Below, one piece after another: positions 58,582-64,000 of a stretch of DNA of 64,000 nt; position 1 is the first letter of the stretch; every line of letters starts with the position of its first letter. Made by a program: the position numbers and the translations under genes. The notes beneath the pieces are model-generated. The model saw only the letters and a program-made list of their open reading frames with translations, was not told the DNA's origin and made no database searches. This stretch comes from Glebionis coronaria (taxonomy: Eukaryota; Streptophyta; Magnoliopsida; Asterales; Asteraceae). The stretch covers positions 525,166,618 to 525,230,617 of the forward strand of contig CM046882.1 in assembly GCA_025667525.1 (NCBI GenBank), written 5' to 3'.

Positions 58582-59847
58582 CTAATTTTGGGGTTGACGA
58601 TGCTCCCAAATATGGTCAATAAGACAACGTTGAAGCCTTAAATGTGTCGGCTTATCACGAAGTTCTTTATGTTGTCTTTGACGTATTGCACAACGCTCGA
58701 TCCATGTCCTTAATATATTTGGTTGTGAACAAACATACATTTCTGCAGCTTCAGATATCGCACTCCCTCCCCCCCCCCCGGATTTTTCAAAATCATGTTG
58801 TGTAATATGATGCAGGTGTACATGATTCTACGTAACTTGTTCACAGTAAATTGACGCGTTGGCTGAGCAATAATACGCCATCTCCCTTGTAAGACACCAA
58901 ATGCCCTTTCAATATCCTTTCGGGCATCTTCTTGACGGCGTTTGAAAAAAACTGTTTTTCCATCGCGTGCAATACTAAATGATTTCACAAAAGCTGACCA
59001 TTGTGGGTAAATACCGTCTGCAAGGTAGTACCCTCTATGAAAAGTTTTCCCGTTTACAACATACGCGGCCTCGGGTTCATTACGATCCAAAAGATCAGCA
59101 AATAAGAGTGAATGATTGAGAACGGTAATATCATTGTTTGAACCTGCGACCCCGAAAAATGCATGTCAAATCCACAAATCATATGATGCAGTAGCCTCTA
59201 GTATTATGGTTGGGTATTTTTTTATCCCCTCTACCAAATTGGGCGTGCCATGATCTCGGACAATTAATCCATTCCCAGTGCATACAATCTATACTACCAA
59301 GTACCCCGGGAAACCCATGAATCGTATTATGAGCGGCATATAACTTTTGAATGTCAGTTAGTCTGGGTTTTCTTAAAAATTCGGCATGAAACAAATCCAT
59401 TACGCACATCAAAAAGTAATCAAGACAATCGCGTGCGCAATGTGCACCCATTTGCAAATATTCATCTAATGAATCTGGCAGTGTACCGAACGCCAATTGG
59501 CGTATGGCAGATGTGCATTTCATAATTACACTAAAACTTTTTAAACCCGTTGCATCAATGCGGCTAGTAAAAAGGTAAAAGTGTTTGGGTAGAGGATTAT
59601 TTGTTTGATTGTAATTTTCAATACCTTGAACAATCTCTAAGAAAAGAGAACGTCGCATTCGATACCGCTTCTGGAAATACGGGCCGAAGTAATCTTCGAG
59701 CAAACGTGCTTCGGCGATTTCACGTTGACGGTTAATGTATCTACGCTTTCGTATTGCCTCAGCTTCTTCTTCTGCTTCTTCTTCTTCAAGCTGGGTTATG
59801 TACTCTAAATCGTCCATATCTTCTTTACCGGACCATTCGTTCTCCAT
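58582..59847 (-). pseudogene. PIF/Harbinger transposase (nuclease), broken
   Basis: The first frame (59847-59179, 222 codons) begins MENEWSGKED, has a Glu-rich helix at about 19-45, and ends just after LGSIDCMHWEW, whose D is the first catalytic residue. A shift at a run of seven A (minus strand, about 59209-59216) moves pol to another frame that meets TGA where WIWHAFFG should read Trp (about 59163-59167). Then FGVAGSNNDI (second D) and KDIERAFGVLQGRW (E) complete the DDE set, down to 58790. A run of 11 G on the minus strand (about 58769-58779) shifts frame again; the third frame ends with a TIEHIWEHR-like tail at TAG 58582-58584. So two homopolymer frameshifts and one nonsense codon inactivate an otherwise complete DDE_Tnp_4 protein. 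I found no partner Myb-like ORF. Confidence 0.9.
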
Positions 59848-59918
59848 TTTTTGTATAAGGTTTGTTGTTTGAAAGAGAGATTTTAGTTGTGTGTGTGTTA
59901 AAAATAAGAATATTAGGA

Positions 59919-59928
59919 TTATATATAA
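59919..59928 (-). promoter_or_regulatory. Putative TATA box of the Harbinger transposase
   Basis: CTTATATATAA on the minus strand, about 75 nt upstream of the ATG. Confidence 0.4.
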
Positions 59929-60044
59929 GAAAAAAAAATATTAATAGAAATGTTACCGTTTAATAGCCAACGGCTATATATCCCACTTACTTCTCGTCAT
60001 CAAGATTTCGCGAAACCGAAATCCTCTCAGCGAAGAGGGGGGTC

Positions 60045-60098
60045 GGTGTGGCGATGAGGCTCGACGAGGGCCGGCGAGCACCAGCTCGTCACCACACC
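60045..60098. repeat. GC-rich imperfect inverted repeat
   Basis: GGTGTGGCGATGAG and CTCGTCACCACACC are 14-bp arms (two mismatches) around a GC-rich 26-bp centre that itself contains CGAGC...GCTCG. It lies on the 5' side of the transposase and may be part of the Harbinger terminal region. I could not find the matching terminus on the other side. Confidence 0.55.
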
Positions 60099-60129
60099 TT
60101 CCTTTCTAAGGTTTTTAAGTGTGTGCAAG

Positions 60130-61298
60130 CTCGGCCCGCGTTTGAAAACGGATTCGAGTCTGCACACACAAGTAAGGCCGGTCATCTGACTTGAATCGGA
60201 ATGATCCGAATAAGACCAGGTTGATCCAGTCTTGTTCGATTTTGTAGAGCAATGTTACAGAAACTGAGTTATCCGGTCGGTTACACCACCGGACATGAGC
60301 GGGTTTTTGACAATTTTCGAACCAGATTAATTCGGCGGGTTTCTTATGAACCGAGTTGACCCGATTTAAAAAAAACCCGTCTGGGTTAGTAAATTATGGT
60401 TTACTCTTCTTCTTTAAAACCAGTTTCGTTTAAATTCACAACCATTCATTTACCCAGCCGCTAAACTGTTCTATTTTCTTTCTCGAAGCATAATCCATAC
60501 ATTTTTCTATTTACTTTGGTCTAATTTTGTTGTGTTAAAAAAATATGTTGTCTACTTGTTTAAGGAGTAGTAGCTTGTTTATATTCACGTACGTAATTTG
60601 TAGAGTTAAGTTTAATTCTAAAAGTGAAGTCACGATGTATTATTAGATGTTTTGAAGTTGAGTGTGCTGTATACATATAGCTATTTCTTCTTCTTCATAG
60701 ACCCGGTTTGAGTGGTTCAACCGGTTGGACCGATGACTCGTTAAACCGGTAACTTAACCGGTTCAATTTAAAAACCGAGTGTTAAAACATTGATGTATAG
60801 TGTAGGGTAAGTCACAACTTACTCATAAAAGTATAAAATCATGCATATGTAATGTAGTTTAATGTTCCGTTTATTTATGATGTATTATATTTTACCAACT
60901 TATTACATTAAATGAATAAATTGATTGCAATATTTTTGCATAATCATACATCATGATATTTTTAACACTTATTAACGTTATTTATATTATTTTTTCCCAT
61001 CTCAAAACAAATTCTTATTTGCACTCCTAATAATTAAGTTCAAAAAATATTAGCTCAATAATAAATTATGTTGAGCCAACATATTAAGTTTAGACAGATT
61101 GTGCATGGATCATGCCTCCTCAAATCTTACCTACTTCCCTTAAAAAATTTGCAACGCATCCAAACAAAAAACCACACATTCTTTCTGGCTACCATTTAGC
61201 ATGACATCTTTAGTGAGATGTGACACTGACACACTTTAACTCACATTCAGTTACAGATAATTTACCAGTTAAAAACTGATTCAAAATGTTTAAACTAA
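60130..61298. other. Intergenic, no gene seen
   Basis: This contains scattered AACCGGTT/CCGGTTTAA motifs (60180-60380 and 60700-60780), typical of old dispersed plant repeats, and an ATGATGTAT/ATACATCAT inverted pair near 60876-60952. No coding frame or RNA gene was recognised. Confidence 0.5.
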
Positions 61299-61307
61299 AA
61301 AAATGTA

Positions 61308-61788
61308 GGGAAAAAGACTAATTTGGTCATTTTGATCACTTAAAAACCTTATAATGGTCAAGTTTTCAACTAAAGATAAATATGGTCATCACCATTCATA
61401 TTGTGACAAGTGTCCCACTAAAGATACTTTTTAAATGATCAACCGACGGCGCTCAACCCTCAAATGCACAACTTCTGTGTTTCACTTTATTGTAAATTGA
61501 AAAATTATGTACTATTGTCATAACTTTGATATCCGGTTGAGCATTTGCAAGTTGAGCGCCGTCAGTTGTGCATTTGATAACATAATAAGACAAACATTGT
61601 CATAGTAAATGGGGACATATGTGTGGGTCCGGTCCCTTGTTAAAATCTGAAGTTGGAGGGACACGTGGCGGTAATTGGATGGAGTTGTGCAGTTGTGCAC
61701 TTGTGTATAACCAAATTTGTCCCAATGAAAAAACTTGACCATGGTTTAACTTTTAAATGGTGATTTTGAGCATTTTCGTCTTTTTCCC
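61308..61788. mobile_element. Mutator-like MITE, 481 bp, with 9-bp TSD
   Basis: Terminal inverted repeats of about 60 bp (GGGAAAAAGAC at each end, read inwards) are flanked by identical AAAAATGTA (61299-61307 and 61789-61797). Nine-base duplications with long TIRs are typical of Mutator-like elements. The interior has a second imperfect inverted pair (GACGGCGCTCAAC / GTTGAGCGCCGTC). No ORF of note. Confidence 0.85.
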
Positions 61789-61844
61789 AAAAATGTATCA
61801 TGATGTTTTCTGACAAATATCTTTTGCTTTTAGAGAAAATTACT

Positions 61845-62112
61845 GTTTTGAGCTATGTTCCTATGCTGTAGACGGCATGTGACCAAACATTTGTGTTTTT
61901 CCGGTTTTTGGTCATGCTCTACTAGAAAAATGCTCTATCTATCCCAGCGACTGACATGTGGCATGCTTTACCCAACTTTTTCAGGCTCTACCTATCCCGA
62001 TGACTGGCACGTGGCATGAGTAGAGCACTTTAGGTAGAGCATGGCCATAACAGGAACACTTTTGTTGTCTGGCCAAAATAATATCTACACACAAGAGGAC
62101 ATGGCCCAAAAC
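61845..62112. mobile_element. Foldback element, about 270 bp
   Basis: Imperfect inverted arms of about 80 bp run from GTTTTGAGCTATG and end at GCCCAAAAC. The middle contains a direct repeat of 34 bp (GCTCTAYCTATCCC ... GTGGCATG at 61932-61965 and 61985-62018). No clear TSD. Confidence 0.55.
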
Positions 62113-62200
62113 AAGAATTTTATGTTGCTTTTATCATGTTCATCCGTTAAATTAAAAAAAAAAAAAACTAGTTATAGTTAAACAATAATTGTTTGTTTTA

Positions 62201-62711
62201 GGATTAATTGCATATAAATGTATTATATTTGTTATTTTTACCATTATGTAGACTATTATTTTATTTTCTTTTGTCATTGCATGTAGTTTATTTTTCAAAA
62301 CTTGCTAATGTGTGCAGTTTGAGACTATTTTGTCATATAAAATAATTATTTTAATTTTAAAATTTTTTAAAAAATAAGAGTGTCATAGTCACAAAATACA
62401 CACAGTCAGTGGCGAACCCAGAATTAATAATAGGGTGTTGCATAATTTTTTTTATAATTATTAGTACTAAAGTTGCCTTATATTACGTAAAAAATGGTGT
62501 TGCACATATCGTAAAAAGCCTTATTTTTTAATGAATTTACCTTTCGTGACCTAAAATCGGGTGTAACCCGTGCCACACCCGGCTCCCATGTAGGTACGCC
62601 CCTACACACTGTTGCATGTTTTCAAAAGTAAACTAAATACAAGGACACAAAAAATAATCTACATACATGGACAAAAATTAAAAAATATAATACACTTATT
62701 TATAATTACCC
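62201..62711. mobile_element. Foldback/MITE with arms over 100 bp, carrying a nested MITE
   Basis: GGATTAATTGCATA at the left pairs with TATAATTACCC at the right. Similarity continues inwards for more than 100 bp (for example ATGTAGACTATTATTTTATT against its complement near 62660). The flanks are T-rich, so a TSD cannot be judged. Confidence 0.6.
62407..62611. mobile_element. Inner MITE with CAGTGGCGAACCC-type ends
   Basis: CAGTGGCGAACCC at the left and GGTACGCCCCTACACACTG at the right are diverged inverted ends of a widespread plant repeat. It interrupts the centre of the 62201-62711 foldback. Confidence 0.5.
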
Positions 62712-62810
62712 TTTTTTTATAAGAAACTTTGATAATAGATTATAATTATAAACATTTGAAGTGTCGTAATTGAGCTAGCAGAAGACTTGTTCGAAAGTTT
62801 ATAAAATAAC

Positions 62811-63124
62811 GAGAGAATTGCAAAAATGTCTTTGTGGTTTAGTCAAATTGCATGTTTGCTCTGTTGAGTTTTGAAATTACAAAAACAGTTCGTGTGGGAA
62901 ACCTTAGATTTCATTTTAGTCCTTTAATAAATTGAAATGACTAAAATATTTTTGTTCGTAAAAAAATAAAGCATAAAGACGAGGGTATTTTTGTCATTTT
63001 AATTTATAAAAGGACCAAAATAAACTCCAAGATTTTTCACACGAACTATTTTTCCAATTTCAAAACTCGACAAACTAAATGTGCAATTTAACCAAAGCAC
63101 AAGGGCCATTTTTACAATTCTCTC
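62811..63124. mobile_element. Foldback MITE, 314 bp
   Basis: GAGAGAATTG and CAATTCTCTC terminate arms of about 95 bp that are roughly 80-85% complementary. TAAAATA flanks both sides (2 bases offset at the left), consistent with a decayed 9-bp Mutator-type TSD. Confidence 0.65.
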
Positions 63125-63145
63125 TAAAATAGTTGAACATCACAA

Positions 63146-63447
63146 TAGAGCTAAGCAAATAGAGCTAAGCATGACAGACCCAAAACCGGCCTGGACCAGA
63201 AAACTAGACCGAACCGAATCGGACCGTACAATTTCGGTCCGGTCTAAGGTCCGAGTTTTAGACCATTTCGGTCTTTGGTCCGGTCCGGTCCGGTTTGATT
63301 TTACAAAAAATCTAATTGATTTTGTCTAATAAAACCAGACCGAACCGGACTATTTCAGTCCGGTCTCGGTCCGAGATTTCAGACCATTTCGATCCTCGGT
63401 CCGATTTTAACCGATCCAGTGCGGTCCCAGATCGATGTTCAGCCCTA
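63146..63447. mobile_element. hAT-like MITE, 302 bp, with 8-bp TSD CATCACAA
   Basis: TAGAGCTAAGC at the left and the complement of TAGGGCTGAAC at the right are the terminal repeats. CATCACAA flanks both sides (63138-63145 and 63448-63455), and 8 bp is the hAT signature. The interior is dominated by GGTCC/GGACC/CCGGTC motifs, including two diverged ~47-bp direct repeats (near 63233-63280 and 63356-63403). The first 14 bp are tandemly duplicated. Confidence 0.85.
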
Positions 63448-63455
63448 CATCACAA

Positions 63456-64000
63456 TAAAGATATATGGTAAGCATCTAGCTTTAAACTTTTTTATATGCT
63501 TTTATTACTCTCGACACTTGATGTAGAACAAGTATTTAGAGTATAATTTTATTTGCCATTAAATTTTAATCGTGAAGCAAATTTTGAGACCCCAATATAT
63601 ACATAGGGATATATATTTTGACGACCTTAAAACTTTGAGGTTTTGTGCGGATGTACACTTTGTATATTTACGAACGAAATATATATATAAAACGATCAGG
63701 TGTATTTACAGTAAATTAAACAATATTACAAGCACAACTTTTAAGACCTGATTCTGTCCATGCCCAGTTGCCCACACTCACAACTCTTAGATACAGATGC
63801 AATTAACACAAATCTAAAAAAGTTAAAATTTTTAACATCTATGAGTATTTCAAAACTCCCGTCTCTCTCTACACATTTGTAACTTTTATAAAATCTAAAA
63901 CACTCCAAAACGTTTCACAAATATATTGCTAACTTTTTAATTTTGAAGGGATGTATTTCACACATCTACAATACTTAAAGGATACCTTTTACACAGCTAC
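63456..64000. other. AT-rich sequence, nothing recognised
   Basis: No ORF, TIR or RNA gene could be supported. Confidence 0.5.

Noticed and set aside
1..64000. CRISPR arrays, operons, riboswitches, rRNA genes
   Set aside because: None seen; the short arrays present have variable units without CRISPR-like spacer structure, and this is plant nuclear DNA.

Overview
This is a plant nuclear window, almost certainly eudicot and probably Asteraceae. The evidence is spliceosomal introns, Ty3 and Ty1 LTR retrotransposons primed from plant tRNAs, TIR/MITE debris and AT-rich spacers. The family guess rests on how the Athila-, Tekay- and SIRE-like proteins read and is an inference.

Positions 1-45563 form one stack of nested retroelements. 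A LINE 3' end (44824-45563) is interrupted by a Tekay-like chromovirus (Tekay-2, + strand: pol 38725-40968, 3' LTR 41020-44823). Its reverse transcriptase was hit by a minus-strand Athila element (Athila-2, right end 38724). Athila-2 was then hit twice: a 12-kb SIRE-like Ty1/copia element sits in its 5' LTR (24839-36868, minus, TSD AGAAA), and a second Tekay-like element (Tekay-1, + strand, from before position 1 to 19201) interrupts its pol. Tekay-1 carries a young Athila derivative (Athila-1, 3818-14086, minus, TSD GTCAG). The longest chain is therefore LINE > Tekay-2 > Athila-2 > Tekay-1 > Athila-1. Only Tekay-1 lacks recognisable coding capacity from the start; Tekay-2, Athila-2 and SIRE-1 are broken by nonsense codons, frameshifts or insertion. 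Athila-1 has one long intact ORF, but that ORF lacks capsid, protease, RT and integrase.

Positions 45564-53571 hold a little spacer and a second, 7.8-kb Ty1/copia element (Copia-2, minus, TSD TACCC). Its single gag-pol frame is broken by four stop codons.

Positions 53572-64000 are the gene-bearing flank. An intact seven-exon dienelactone hydrolase family gene (54556-58186, minus, 238 aa, catalytic triad present) is the only ordinary host gene. A decayed Harbinger transposase follows (58582-59847, minus). The rest is non-coding DNA with foldback/MITE elements, several with clear target-site duplications.

The two observations most worth following are the capsid-less, enzyme-less but open 785-aa ORF of Athila-1, and a leader module of about 105 nt. 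That module is shared, in the same sense orientation between primer-binding site and gag, by both Athila elements (Ty3) and by Copia-2 (Ty1).
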